NCBI GenBank assembly: GCA_026770025.1
Contig: JAMXDE010000045.1
Location: 434,001-498,000, forward strand
Direction: 5' to 3'
Source of the DNA: Craspedostauros australis
Lineage: Eukaryota > Bacillariophyta > Bacillariophyceae > Mastogloiales > Achnanthaceae
DNA length: 64,000 nucleotides
Position numbers and translations under genes: made by a program. This document shows positions 30,481 to 41,734 of this stretch, one piece after another; position 1 is the stretch's first letter; each line of letters starts with the position of its first letter. The notes under the pieces are model-generated. The model searched no databases. It had not been told where the DNA came from and worked only from the letters and a program-made list of their open reading frames with translations.

Positions 30481-31971
30481 ATGGCGCCACAACGCGAACA
30501 ACCACACGGCGACAAAGACGCTTCAAATGACAACGACGACTACGACAACAACGATGGCGAAAATCATCGCCGCCACCACGAGAACACTGTGCGAGAAATT
30601 CTGCATGATCCACTACTACTAACAACCAGGGATCTGAGTGGAGAAAGCAACGGAGTAGCCAACGTCGATGTCAACGCCAACACCACCAACGAAGCGTTTC
30701 GCACTCACGCCGCAACGACCACGAGCACTACCAATGGCGATGGTGACAGCGATGCTACCAGCACCGACCAATTGCCCACATATATCCACATGTCGCTGAT
30801 TGTGTTTCTGATAGGCGGAATCATTTACTTGGTGTTGGCTGTTTGGGACTTGGCGTCGCCGCTGGATGAGGATGACGCTGCGGCGACCAATGCGACAATC
30901 AGCGGCAGCCACCGCGCCATCCCGCCCATTGACGATTGGGATTGGTACACCATCCTCACCGTGGTGGCGCCGCTCATGTATGTTCTCAACTTCGTTCTGG
31001 ATATCTACGAGATTCAGACGAATCCGGACGGCACCGTCAACACGCCCTACCCAACAGGCCAGAACATAATGATTCCAATCGGCCTGTTCGGCGTCGCCTC
31101 CGCTACGGATTTGCTCGGTTCCATTCTGTATTTGTGTTACGGTACGGACGAGGACAAGGACGGCGACGGGGGCAGTGGCGGCCTTGACGCGGCCATCGCA
31201 AATGCAACGGCGGGCCTTGATGCGGCCATCGCAAATGCAACGGCGGCTTCGGAGTGGATGCAGAATCACACGCTCCTGGAGGCCGACGGCGTCACAGAAG
31301 ACGCATCGTCGACATCGGGCTTCATTGCTTTCGCCAAATACCTCGTCGACCATGATATACTGTCAACCGTGGCGGTGCACTTTTACCTGATCCAGGCGAT
31401 AGCCGCGCTGTGGCCCGGCGACGGCAAGGAACGAGACGCAGGGTACTCACCCGCCAACAATTCCGAACCGGACGAGCATTCCGGGACAGCAGCAGCAGTA
31501 GCGGCGTCGCCTGAATCCTTCGTGGATGAACCGCAGAATGACGACAACGACGACGCAACGAGCGCAGCGTCCTCCGGAGGTGATCGGGACAATTCGCTGT
31601 ATAGGGCAGGCGACGCGTTGTTCTTCATCGGGTGCATCATCGATGTCATCATCAGTTACCTTGACGTGGACGGTATGGAGACGAAGCACCAGCGCATGAT
31701 GCAGGTGTGGGCGTTGGTGTCGGCCGTGCTGTGGTTCCTGGACGCCGTCTGTTACATCCTGGCGGGCATCATGGAGTATGACAAGGCGGTAGCTGAACTG
31801 CTGCTTGATGACTTCGTGAGCAACGATGATGCTGAGGCGGCAGACGAGAAGCATGTGGCGGCTTCAGCAACCACGAGTACAGCAACTGCAACGGCATTGG
31901 AAGGACGGGATCCGCTGGTAGCGTATGGGCAAGAGGAGCACGAAGAAGAGGAGACCCGCATCGTTGTGTAG
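30481..31971 (+). CDS. Unknown six-pass membrane protein
   Basis: The start is ATG 30481 (CAACCATGGC); the product is 496 residues. After a ~95-residue acidic/Asn-rich N-terminus there are about six hydrophobic segments: YIHMSLIVFLIGGIIYLVLA (~101-123), WYTILTVVAPLMYVLNFVL (~155-178), MIPIGLFGVASATDLLGSIL (~196-221), TVAVHFYLIQAIAALW (~303-320), and two near ~385-432. An 11-residue direct repeat, GLDAAIANATA, lies in the loop after the third (~234-255), encoded by a 33-bp tandem duplication at 31180-31245. Loops carry NxT/S sites and acidic runs. The C-terminus is acidic and probably cytosolic. I do not recognise the family; transporter-like or tetraspan-like roles are only guesses. Confidence 0.7.
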   Translation: MAPQREQPHGDKDASNDNDDYDNNDGENHRRHHENTVREILHDPLLLTTRDLSGESNGVANVDVNANTTNEAFRTHAATTTSTTNGDGDSDATSTDQLPTYIHMSLIVFLIGGIIYLVLAVWDLASPLDEDDAAATNATISGSHRAIPPIDDWDWYTILTVVAPLMYVLNFVLDIYEIQTNPDGTVNTPYPTGQNIMIPIGLFGVASATDLLGSILYLCYGTDEDKDGDGGSGGLDAAIANATAGLDAAIANATAASEWMQNHTLLEADGVTEDASSTSGFIAFAKYLVDHDILSTVAVHFYLIQAIAALWPGDGKERDAGYSPANNSEPDEHSGTAAAVAASPESFVDEPQNDDNDDATSAASSGGDRDNSLYRAGDALFFIGCIIDVIISYLDVDGMETKHQRMMQVWALVSAVLWFLDAVCYILAGIMEYDKAVAELLLDDFVSNDDAEAADEKHVAASATTSTATATALEGRDPLVAYGQEEHEEEETRIVV

Positions 31972-33661
31972 AGGGGACGGGTTGCTCTCCTCCTTCCATG
32001 CATCTCATTACCACTGCTCTGGTGGCGCTGGGATCTGGCGGGAACGAGATGGTGCTGGGGAGTGCCGTGTTCCCTGGGACCAAACGCGGTTGCAGACCCA
32101 CACGGATCGATCGATGGATTGATGAGCTGGACCGACATTTTACTCTGGTTGCGATGCAACTGGCGGCTGCGATGGCGGTAACATTTCCAACGAGTAGAGC
32201 AACAGGAACACCAGGATATCGCTCCTGATGCGCTGGCAATGGAGGAACATGCGTTGCCCTGGGGCAATCACGCGGCTTCAGGGTGCAAGAGACGGTTCTG
32301 CGAAATGACCCGTCATTGTTCTGCGCATGAGCATCATTCTCTTCTTCCATCATGCACGCGTTAAGAACACAGCGTTGAACTGTGCCAATCCATGTCCCCC
32401 CGTTCTTTCGGCCAATACCGAAATGACCACACTCACGCTGCATGGTCTCGTTTTCACAAGTTCTCACAGAGACATAACCTGTGCGTGCATCAAACACCCA
32501 AGCCACCCACACGACCCCTTCACAAAAGAAGGTGATCACTGTTCTCAATTGCCCAAATCGTGTGGACATTGGTCAATTGGGACCTCGGAAATTCCGTGAT
32601 ACGCCGGGATTGTCTTGTTGCGCTTTGGCTCACGCGTCTTACGACACGGCGTGGTTGTGCCGTGACCTCCACAAACCGCCTTAGGATGTCGGAGGCTGGT
32701 TGTCCTTGTACTCGGACTGTTGAAGGCGTTTTTGTCATCGTTGTCTTCAATAACACTGTTGTATCAGGAACGTGTTGTGCGAAACGTGCGTGTCTCAATT
32801 CGGTTTCGGGCAGCGGCCCTTCTCACAACGGGTCATCAGTATTCTTCGGTATGCGCTGGAGGGGATAATTCGAAAAGTGTCGCATAGCCTGTGCTGGTGT
32901 TCGCTGCGGTTTGGCGAAACCAATTCGTGGCGAATAGCGTCGGTGGAAGGTTTGGCTCTCATATTCTCTTGTGGAGACCATAAGCATGTGCCAGGCATGA
33001 GTGTTGGTCCTTCGTTAAGCAAAAGGTAGGCTTTGGGTTCCACCGTTTGTCATCCTATCAATTCCACCTTGGCGTGTTAAGTCAAGCCTTCGCCCGGATA
33101 AATGGGGTGGTGGGTTCGGCCAAACGGATACTGAACCAAACGCGGATCACGAACCCGTTTCTGTACCGTTGTGCCACAGGCGTGAACCTCGCAAGAGAAC
33201 AGCCGCAAATAGCGAGGCGGGGTTGGGGGCTCTTTCTCTTTGTGGACGACTGACTGGTTTGATTTTGTGTGTTTGTGTCCCCTGCTCTCCTGTGGATCCA
33301 GAGATTCGTGTCCCTCAGTCTCTCTCTTGCTCCGCTTCTTCTCACAAAACTCACAAACATCAACTCCAGAGACTCTCATCACACAATCACCAACCACCAA
33401 CCACCACCATCAACAACAGCAGTAGCAGTAGCAGTAGCAGCAGCAGTAGTAGCAGCAGCACCATCGGCATCATCATTGGCAACAGCAAGCAGCGATCATC
33501 GGGAAACACTTACCATCGTTATCACAATCGAAAACAGCCATCACAACGACAGCATCATCATCACCATCATCACAGGAATAACATCCGTGAAGACCCATCA
33601 CATCACAAGGCAACGCAACACAAATACAAACGAGTGCAACAACCAACGCACCAACGAAAAC
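31972..33661. other. Intergenic, with an AGC/AGT microsatellite in the downstream leader
   Basis: About 1.7 kb without a supported gene. A trinucleotide tract of AGCAGT units lies at 33417-33465, followed by a CA/CATCA-rich leader of the next gene. Minus-strand frames here lack recognisable domains. Confidence 0.45.
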
Positions 33662-35239
33662 ATGATGCAGTCAACCACACCAAGGATGCTGTCGCAGAAC
33701 TTCACGCCCACCAGAGCGGATGTGTTGTGCGGCCGCGATCAGGAGAGCTACATGCACGGTGAGTTTGAGACTTGAGCAACGCTCGCTTGCAAACATCGCA
33801 AAATACGGCACCGTAATCGCACCCCATGTCAGCGTTTGCGCGTGTTGGGAAACTGCGCGTCGTCATCACCAATGCCATCATCACGATCTCTCTTGTGCTC
33901 ACATTTTCATCTGCTTCCTTTCTCATCACGAAAAAACCGCGTCCTCGTTACCATTGTCACCGTTGCCACCACAACAACAAACAATAACGAAAACAACGCC
34001 ATCAACATTATCGACAACCGCAATGATAACAAACAAATAACAGAGGGAAACAGGATCCTCCGCAAGATCATCAAGGAGAGCATCCCAAGTTACGTCGCCG
34101 CCAAGAGCAAGGTGTCTAAGAGCCACATCGTCGCTTCCATCGTCCGACAGATCCGCAACGTCAACCCCAACGGCGGCTTCGTTCGCAAGGATTTGGAGAG
34201 CCGACGGTGGATCGAGATCGGCGAGACGAAAGCCAAGGAGAAGGTCGGACAAGCCATCCGCATTGAGATTCGCAGATCGAAGACCAACTCTAAAAAAGCA
34301 TTCATGAAGAGCTCCAAAACAACGACGGCGACTACAACACCACCAACAACGGCCAGCATCACATCAAAGAACAGCAGCACAATGAGCCAAACATCCAGCC
34401 CCTCTGTCTCGTCGGCAAACAGCATCGTCAAGCCGACCGACTTCGAATCGCAAACACCCATCCAGTCTGCCATGGCTTCTCTCCCCATCGACCCCGGTTT
34501 TGCCATGCCGACCAGGCATCAATCCACGAGGAGCATGTCAGCGCCTACGATCACATCTCTGTCCCAATTCCTCGGAGACGACAGCCTCCTCCTCCAGCCG
34601 GACCCAATCGATGGTCCTCTCACCAGAGTCGGAAGCATGTACATGCCCCAGCAGGCCAAGAGGAACAGCGCGCCGGACCTGAGCATGAGCATGAGCATGA
34701 ACGCCGTCAGCGGCAGTCGCAGCAACAGCACCACCACACCGGCCCCGCTCTTCGATCAGGACTGCCAAACCTTCGCCAACGACATCTTCACGGACACGAC
34801 AGCACCCATGAAGACACCGTCGTTCCATCCCATCGATTCGATCTTCCAGTCGCTGGAATCGTTCAACAACGGCTCCTCCGTGGAAGCATCGCGATCATTC
34901 GAGATGTTCGAAGCAGGAGCAGTTGGATCGTCCATGGACGATGCGCTGGGAAACAGCAACATCAGCAACAACAACGGCGCCGCCAGCACCCCGCACCGCA
35001 TCGCTCCCATCGACACAATGGCGTGCATGAACACCAGCGTGCGCGCCCAGTGCCAGAACCAGCGGCAGACAATGCAGGCAGCCTCGTCGCAGCAGCCACG
35101 ATCGCAGCAGCGACAATCGCAGAACCAACCGATGAATGCCGCCGAAAGGTTGGCGGACAACTGCAACGTCCTGTCCTGGCAGATGAACTTCACGCCTATG
35201 CCGCTCATCGGAGACATTGGCGACTTCGACGATCTCTAG
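33662..35239 (+). CDS. DVLCGR-domain protein (probably DUF6824), two exons
   Basis: Exon 1 is 33662-33758 and exon 2 is 34044-35239. The intron is phase 1, with a GTGAGT donor and an AACAG acceptor. The joined product is 430 residues. The junction restores a continuous domain: DVLCGRDQESYMH, then EGNRILRKIIKESIPSYVAA, ASIVRQIRNVNPNGGFVRKD and RRWIEIGETKAKEKVGQAIR. This matches the diatom-rich 'DVLxGRG...GN..(F/L)R...' domain, which I believe is DUF6824. Members are often found with transcription-factor-like features, but the function is not established. The remainder is Ser/Thr/Gln/Asn-rich with a Met/Ser repeat (MSMSMSMN) and ends in an acidic IGDIGDFDDL tail that could be an activation motif. 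Confidence 0.82.
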
Positions 35240-37200
35240 AGAGTAACGGAGAGCATCGTGCCAGCATCCACCACCACAGGAGGAAGCAGCGAGGCCCAAA
35301 CTCAACAGTGCACAGGACCGTCGGCACTGACACGCAGAAGAACGACGAACACACAATTTTTGAACAAACCCAACAGCAACACGCAAAGGTCAGTTGCATT
35401 TAAGCAACGACGACGACGATGGCGGCGACGGTGCGCGCTGGAAGGAGAGGAGACAAACGGACACGGCTCCGCTCATGGTCTCCTCGCCACTCAGGCAAGC
35501 AATCGACGAATCGGCCAGTCGATCACCAAGCAATGACACGGCCAGCAACAGTTACTTTCCAATACATTTTACAATTAAACAAAAGAAAACAACAATTGAA
35601 CGAAGCAAGATGCCACTGGCGATTAGGACGGAAGGTCCCCAAGTTGAGCCCAGGTATATTCGAGAAGTCGTAGAGATGCAGTGCTCATATCCAACTGATG
35701 ATGCCAAGATGCGTCTCTCTCTCTAGAGAGAGAAAGTCCTACTATCGCATCATAGCCATGCAATACCGTAATACCAGTTCACCCAACTCAACCTCAGCTG
35801 GTACTGGAGTACCAAAGAGCCACCAGCTTCCGTGCTGTCGCGTAGGTCGTAGCTCGTACGATCTTTGCGTACGCATCGCCATACCAGCGTCAAGGCTGCT
35901 GGTCACTTCGAATCGGCGCATCGAGGTTCAGATACGCATCATGGTAAACACCAGTAAACACCACGAAACACCGGTGGAGAGTACAGCCCGAGCAGCTCTG
36001 CTCACACCGTCCACGATCACACCACCCAATGCATCATTCTTGCGGCGTTAGGCCAAACTCCAACAGCAGAGACGGCGTTTCGCCCACCTGGCTCCGCGAA
36101 ATCGAAAAAACGGGACTTGGTTTGGCCTTCCAGGATTGGGATCGGAGGAACCTAACAAGTCGCTTCTTTTTGTCCGGTGGTTTGGTTTGTGGATCGTTTG
36201 CGTCCGTCATTCGTTCCATCGGTCGTGCGAAATTCGGCGCTCTTCTCGACATCGTCGATTGACCCATTCGATTGCATTGTCTGATCTCGATTTGCTCACG
36301 ACTTCGCCATCAAGCGGCCACGAAGATCGTGAGCAAATCGAAACAACCACTCGAAAATGGCGGGGGCGCATGTGTGTCGTAGTATCAGTAGCAATTCGGT
36401 TCGGCTGTCGCATTCCTGCTCTCTCGTACTATTACGACCAATGAATGGTACCATACTCTCACATTCCCACCGACACCATCGTCCCAGGCAATCGCATACG
36501 ACTACCACACATACGTCTCATACACGTGCATACATTTGTTGGTTGATTTGATTGAATGGAATGGAGATGGCAGAGATGCCTTGTTAGTTTTCCAGCGATA
36601 GCTTCTCTTAGAATGTAGGTATGGATCCCACCGACACTGACAATGGCCAAAGATGCGTTGACGATACGTTGGCAATGTGATGAAGCAGGTCCCCCTCCTA
36701 GCTCATGATGAGCATCTCCATTGCTGCAGCACAGTTTCAAATACTTGGCAATATCGCCATTATTATAATACGATTGTGTTGTTATTAACTTGTTGATTAC
36801 AGAGGACGGTTATTCATCATTCCAATTGCGTGTGCTCCGCGGCGGTTCATCTATTAGCACAACAGAGAAGAAAGTGCACGATCACTCATCTACGCTGTGT
36901 CCTTGTCGACGAGATCACGTCTTCAACACACGCGCATGCACGCACGCATGTATGCATCCATCTCTACGTCCTTTCACGTCCACTCTCGTGCTCACGTTCG
37001 CAAGGACATGATGGTGCAGACCAGCAGCGCCAGCAACAGTGGCAGCAACGTTCACCGACATCTTCACATTCACATAGTATTATCGTACAATCACACTGTC
37101 GGTCGACCCGCTGATTGGTCTGCTCCACGAATCCAAATCGGTCATTTGTTGGGACAGCAACCTCTCTCTCTCTCTCGCTCTTTCTCTGCTCGCAGAGAGT
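35240..37200. other. Intergenic
   Basis: Nearly 2 kb between convergent genes. It contains an 18-bp perfect palindrome of TC/AG repeats at 35716-35733 (TCTCTCTCTAGAGAGAGA). No frame resembles a protein family. Confidence 0.45.
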
Positions 37201-38013
37201 CTATCGCTTTCTGAGCAACGGAAGACCTTGGATCTTGGCCATAATATCCTGCGTGTCGGGATGGTCGCTTCCCAAGGTGACTGCGTATATCGCCAAGGCG
37301 TTTCCGTACTCCACGGAGGCCTTCTTGCGATCACCCTGACGGGCCAAGCAGGCTCCGATCTTGGCGTAGATATCTCCGGTGTCGGGATGATGCTTGGCGT
37401 CCGGTATTTCCTCCACCACCAAGGCGCTTCGGTACCCCGCGATGGCCTTGTCAAAGTCCCCTTCCTCGGCCAGGGTGTCGGCCTTGCGCTTGTGCTCCAT
37501 GCTGTTGAGCAGCGCCGACTTGTACTGCGCCGTCTCCGTGTCGCTCATCCCTTGCGATTTGAGGACGTCCTCGATGCAGCTGATGACGTCCTTCGTGTGA
37601 TTGTGATCCCTGCCCAGCAGTGTGACGAGGATGCGCAACGCGCTGCGGTACTGCCCGGCGGCCTCATCGAACTCCTTCTGCGCTCTGAGCGCGTGTCCCA
37701 CGAAGCAGTACGTCTTTCCCGTGTCGCGATGGTCCTTGCCCAGGATGTGCTCGCGGATCTTGAGGCACTTGCGGAACTCCGTGAGGGCGGCCTCGTCGTC
37801 GTTGACCTTGTAGAGGAGGTCGAAACCGCGCGAGAATTGCACCTCCGCGACGAGCAGCTCGACCTGATCGACGGCGACCTCCTTGCCGCAGCGTGCCCAG
37901 AGCTCCTTGAAGAGACCTTCGGCGATGAAGCCGATCTGTTCCTTCGTCACCTCCTTCAGCACGTTCTTCGTCCAGTGCTCTTCCGGGCCGCCGGGTTCTG
38001 CTTTCTTCGACAT
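37201..38013 (-). CDS. TPR protein, kinesin-light-chain-like repeats
   Basis: The start is taken at ATG 38013 (MSKKAEPGG), giving 270 residues. A longer frame upstream only translates a (TTTGG)n leader repeat into NQTNQTNQ. Visible repeats have the TPR_12 style with 'GxDHxDT' turns: AALTEFRKCLKIREHILGKD, AAGQYRSALRILVTLLGRD, AIAGYRSALVVEE and ASVEYGNALAIYAVTLGSD, each followed by a paired helix. Such repeats form a right-handed superhelix that binds peptides or proteins. There is no kinesin heptad region or catalytic domain, so this is a free-standing scaffold or adaptor. No signal peptide is seen. The partner is unknown. Confidence 0.82.
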   Translation of the reverse strand: MSKKAEPGGPEEHWTKNVLKEVTKEQIGFIAEGLFKELWARCGKEVAVDQVELLVAEVQFSRGFDLLYKVNDDEAALTEFRKCLKIREHILGKDHRDTGKTYCFVGHALRAQKEFDEAAGQYRSALRILVTLLGRDHNHTKDVISCIEDVLKSQGMSDTETAQYKSALLNSMEHKRKADTLAEEGDFDKAIAGYRSALVVEEIPDAKHHPDTGDIYAKIGACLARQGDRKKASVEYGNALAIYAVTLGSDHPDTQDIMAKIQGLPLLRKR

Positions 38014-39537
38014 GTTGATTGGTATGTTTGGTTTGTTTGTTTGGTTGTTTGGTTGGTTTGTTTGGTTTGTTTGGTTTGTTGTTGCTACTGGTGCTGCTGT
38101 TGCTGTGTCTGCGGGTGCGACTCTCTCTGTCTGTCTTTGTCTCTCCAATTCTCAAACAATGATGCAGGCTTCTGGTTTTGATGCCAAACAAGGTGTCGTC
38201 AAAGAGATGTGGATGGTGTTGGTATCGATGCTTCTTTTGATGTTGTTGCTGTTGTCGCTTTTGTCGCTGCGGTCGTGATGAGTTGCTTGTTGCACAAAGT
38301 GTACGATATAGTACCATACGATGTGATGCTCAATCTGTTCTGATGCTCAACTCATCTCAACCCAACTTGATTTGCTCTGTGCTTTGCCAACGCAAGGGTC
38401 ATGCAATTCTGATGTCAACACCGATGTCCTCGTGCGGATGCCGTTCGCCATGGTGTTGCGATTTGGTCGGCGTGGGACAGTGTTCTGTGTCATGTCTTGA
38501 TTCTTGTCGGGATTCGCGAAAAACTCCATCAGCCCAATTTTTCGACTTGACAAATTTGTTCTTTGTGGCTGATTTGTGGCGGCGCCTGCTCTGTCACATA
38601 CAGGTCCGTTGAAACGGCTGGTTGTTATGTAGGAAACATCCTCTTGTCCTATGGAATGAGCGCCCGCCGAGTCATAGTTGGCGCACTGATCCACGAACAA
38701 CTCCAAAGATCCGAGGTGATTCTTGGAACTTCGTCGACGCTGTCCTTGTCACCAATTGCGTTGATTTGCTTTGGTTGTTATGGTTGGTTGGCCATTGTTC
38801 GTTGTGTGTTGTTTCCGTGTCTCACTCGTTTCCTTTGTGTCTCTTTTCGTGAGTGTCTGGGAGTGTGATCCCAATTGTGATTGTTTTGCACGTGCAGCGT
38901 TGAGTATCGCATCTGCGTCGTTTCTGTCAGTGATGTGATGAAGGGATGGTGCGTTGCAGCGGTATGACAGGTTGCACTTCAATGCAAGAGAAGAGATGTT
39001 GTCCGTGAGTACGTCTCCGACGAAGTCTCCCTTGTCGCCAACTTCCCACGGATACTCCTCCATCTCCTCATCGGTTTCGCTTTTCCACAAACCATCTCCG
39101 ACAGTTCCCACCCAAACACATGACGTGAGAGATTTGGGTGGTTGGAGGCGGCAACGCTGATTCATGGTTCGATGTGCTTCCGACAGGTGGAAGCCGTAAG
39201 AGTTGCATGCAGCCAACAACAACAACGACAATCGCAACGATACCAACGGCAAAGATTCACATCACATCAAATCACTTGACACACAACATCAAACGAATGC
39301 ACACAAAAACCAAACCAAACCAAACACTCTGATTGTCAACATCGAACAATACTTAATCAGCCACATAAAAAAGACAAACTGCGATCCACAACTGTTGTTC
39401 CACCATACGCACATTTAGTTGAACCCATCATTGGTACCTACCACTGTACTAACAGGTCGTACAGTACATAACAGATCATCCCCAACCCCATCCACATCCA
39501 ACACAAGCACAAACACAAACACAAACACGAATCCACC
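38014..39537. promoter_or_regulatory. Divergent spacer with a TTTGG-type leader repeat
   Basis: The minus-strand leader of the TPR gene holds a tandem of TTTGGTTTGT/TTTGGTTGTT units at 38027-38085. Before the plus gene the leader is made of ACAAACACAAACACAAACAC repeats (39505-39528). A minus-strand frame at 38749-39252 looks secretory but has no ATG start. Confidence 0.45.
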
Positions 39538-40161
39538 ATGGGATGCAACGCAAGCAAGCAACTCGGCGCCGAAGTCGCACCAGACATCTCCAATGACCAG
39601 GGCATCACGAAACAGCCCATGGCACCCGTGTCGTCGCCCACCGTCCCGCCACCAGGTTGGACCGCGTCGCGAACGGGACCCTCATCACCGACCGAGACGA
39701 CGGTGGGCACGGTCGCATCGCCGTACTCTGCCGCATCGTCGCCGCAGATGAACGCTGACACTCAGCATGACTTTGCCAAGGTCGTGGACCGATACGTCTT
39801 CGAGCAGCCGGGCAAGGAGAGCAGCAGCAAGAAGAACAAGAAGTTCGGGCGCAGCAAGAAGCAACAGCAGCAAACGACGACACCGCACGAGGCCAGCGTC
39901 GAGTTCTCGATGCCTGAGATCGCCATCATCCACAATCCGTACAACATTCCGCAGAACGAAGCACCTGCCCAAGACACTCCGCCATCATCGACGCAGTACC
40001 ACAGCAGTGCATCGCCAGGTCACGTCAACATGTACGCAGCTCCACAACAACAACAGCAGCAGCAGATGTACAACAACTACAATCAGCACAACGGCATGCA
40101 GAACACTGCGTATCCAGCCGCAGCAGGTGGCCACCTCCAACCACAGCAGCTCCAGTACTGA
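39538..40161 (+). CDS. Small protein with probable N-myristoylation and palmitoylation
   Basis: The start is ATG 39538 (TCCACCATGG); the product is 207 residues. The N-terminus MGCNASKQ has Gly2 and Cys3 followed by Ser6/Lys7, matching the N-myristoylation consensus with an adjacent palmitoylation site. It is therefore likely anchored to the inner face of the plasma membrane. The middle contains DFAKVVDRYVFEQPG, the only conserved-looking stretch, followed by a basic KKNKKFGRSKKQQQQ segment that would strengthen membrane binding. The C-terminus is Pro/Gln/Tyr-rich (QQQQQQQMYNNYNQHN). No catalytic domain is seen. It probably acts as a lipid-anchored adaptor; the family is not recognised. Confidence 0.7.
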   Translation: MGCNASKQLGAEVAPDISNDQGITKQPMAPVSSPTVPPPGWTASRTGPSSPTETTVGTVASPYSAASSPQMNADTQHDFAKVVDRYVFEQPGKESSSKKNKKFGRSKKQQQQTTTPHEASVEFSMPEIAIIHNPYNIPQNEAPAQDTPPSSTQYHSSASPGHVNMYAAPQQQQQQQMYNNYNQHNGMQNTAYPAAAGGHLQPQQLQY

Positions 40162-41734
40162 TTGCAATAGTGCGTGCAACACGGGGAAGATGACGCCACC
40201 ATGTCCAGTGATGAACATTTACAAACACGAAGAGAGAGAGAGGAAGTGAACCAGTCTTATCGTATCGTATCATACCACATCCTTGTACAAAGATAGAACT
40301 GTGGATCCGCAAAGCGAACACAAAACACAACATCCCATGACACACAACGTACATAACAACATTCATGTCAGATTACTGTATTTCATAATATTACAGTACA
40401 AAGAACACCACCCGGGGGGCAGTTCAAAATGCAATAATTGGCTCTATTCCATAGCGTTTAATTCATAAATCGCTTGTTTCCGCCTAGTTCTTATCCTCGA
40501 CGGAATAATATGGAATTTTTGTTATTTTTTGGATAATTGGTGCTTTCCCCCCAAAATTCGCCCGAGTTGCTTTCGCTCTTCGTCATTGCTCCATTTCCCC
40601 ACTTTACACTGTGTCGGTGTTTGCTGCGCGTGTTTTCGTCTCCGGTCGGCGCAAAACAAGGCTGCTGTCTTGGGCCAGCACAGAGCACACAAAACTCACA
40701 ACCCCAAACTCTCCACAGAGATCGTTGCTCCACAGAGCACTTCGTTCCTGTTACAATCACAACCACAACCACAACAACAACAGGTACACCAACATCACCA
40801 CTGCAACAGTGTTTCGTCCATGGGTGGCTCCTGTATGCGATGCAACTGGAATTCGTCCGTTCCAACAGTTCTTCCTGCACCAGCAATGATGTCCGGTGAA
40901 TTAGTTGCTTGGTTGCCACTGTGCCACATCAACAATGGAATGCTTGGCTGTAGTTCGTTGTATGCCTCAATTTGTGTTCGATACACATTGTGTTCGCCCA
41001 TCATGCAGATCGGACATGTGGGCTTCCTGTGGGTGACTGCATTCCCTCCATGCACATGACTGTCCATTTGCTTGCACTCCTTGTCCTGGTTTCCAGATAA
41101 CGAGGACCGCCATGGTAGGATCACAACCGAGGTGATTCTGTCCGCACCGTCTCTCTGGATTTTGGTGTCCTTCTTTTGTTGTTGTCAGGTGTGTTGGTAC
41201 AGCCATTCGTTCCTTTGTTGACATGTCCATGACTATCCTTTGTTGTTGGGAATGAGGTTCATGTGCATGCTCGTATTGTCGGTTCTGTTGACATCATCAA
41301 CATACAGTGGGGCATTCTAGTGTCGACCTTCTAGGCAACGCAAAACACCCCCAGGCTGGTGGGGATGCCATGCTCCTTTTCGTACATCCGCATTATCTAC
41401 ATGCCACCCTCAAGCAAGGTGCATTGCAGTGAACAGCTAAACATGCATTGTGTTGTGGAACCATGACAGTGTTGTGTTGGCCATTCGTGCTACATGCTTG
41501 TTGTAGTCTTTTCTTTGGAGGTGCCTGTGTTGTTTTCCGTTTTCCTTCTCACAGCATGGGTGCTCGCACATGCATGCACGCTCTTCCGCAATTCACTGAC
41601 AGCCACAACAAACTCCATTGCGGGTAGCACCAACGCAAATGACAAACAACGACGCAGCTACTTGTGCAACACCAGATGAACGATACGAGATTGAGGTAGG
41701 GACTATGTGAAAATTCTATTATGCACCAGACGGC
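40162..41734. other. 3' UTR, then presumed left arm of transposon 1
   Basis: The first ~250 bp look like the 3' region of the MGC gene. From about 40411 (a short G-run, then CAGTTCAAAATGC) the sequence changes character and probably belongs to the transposon whose transposase ends at 41735. No ORF here has a family match. Confidence 0.35.

Noticed and set aside
38749-39252. Minus-strand frame with a signal-peptide-like start
   Set aside because: It has no ATG at the start (TTG), and the later part is low complexity.
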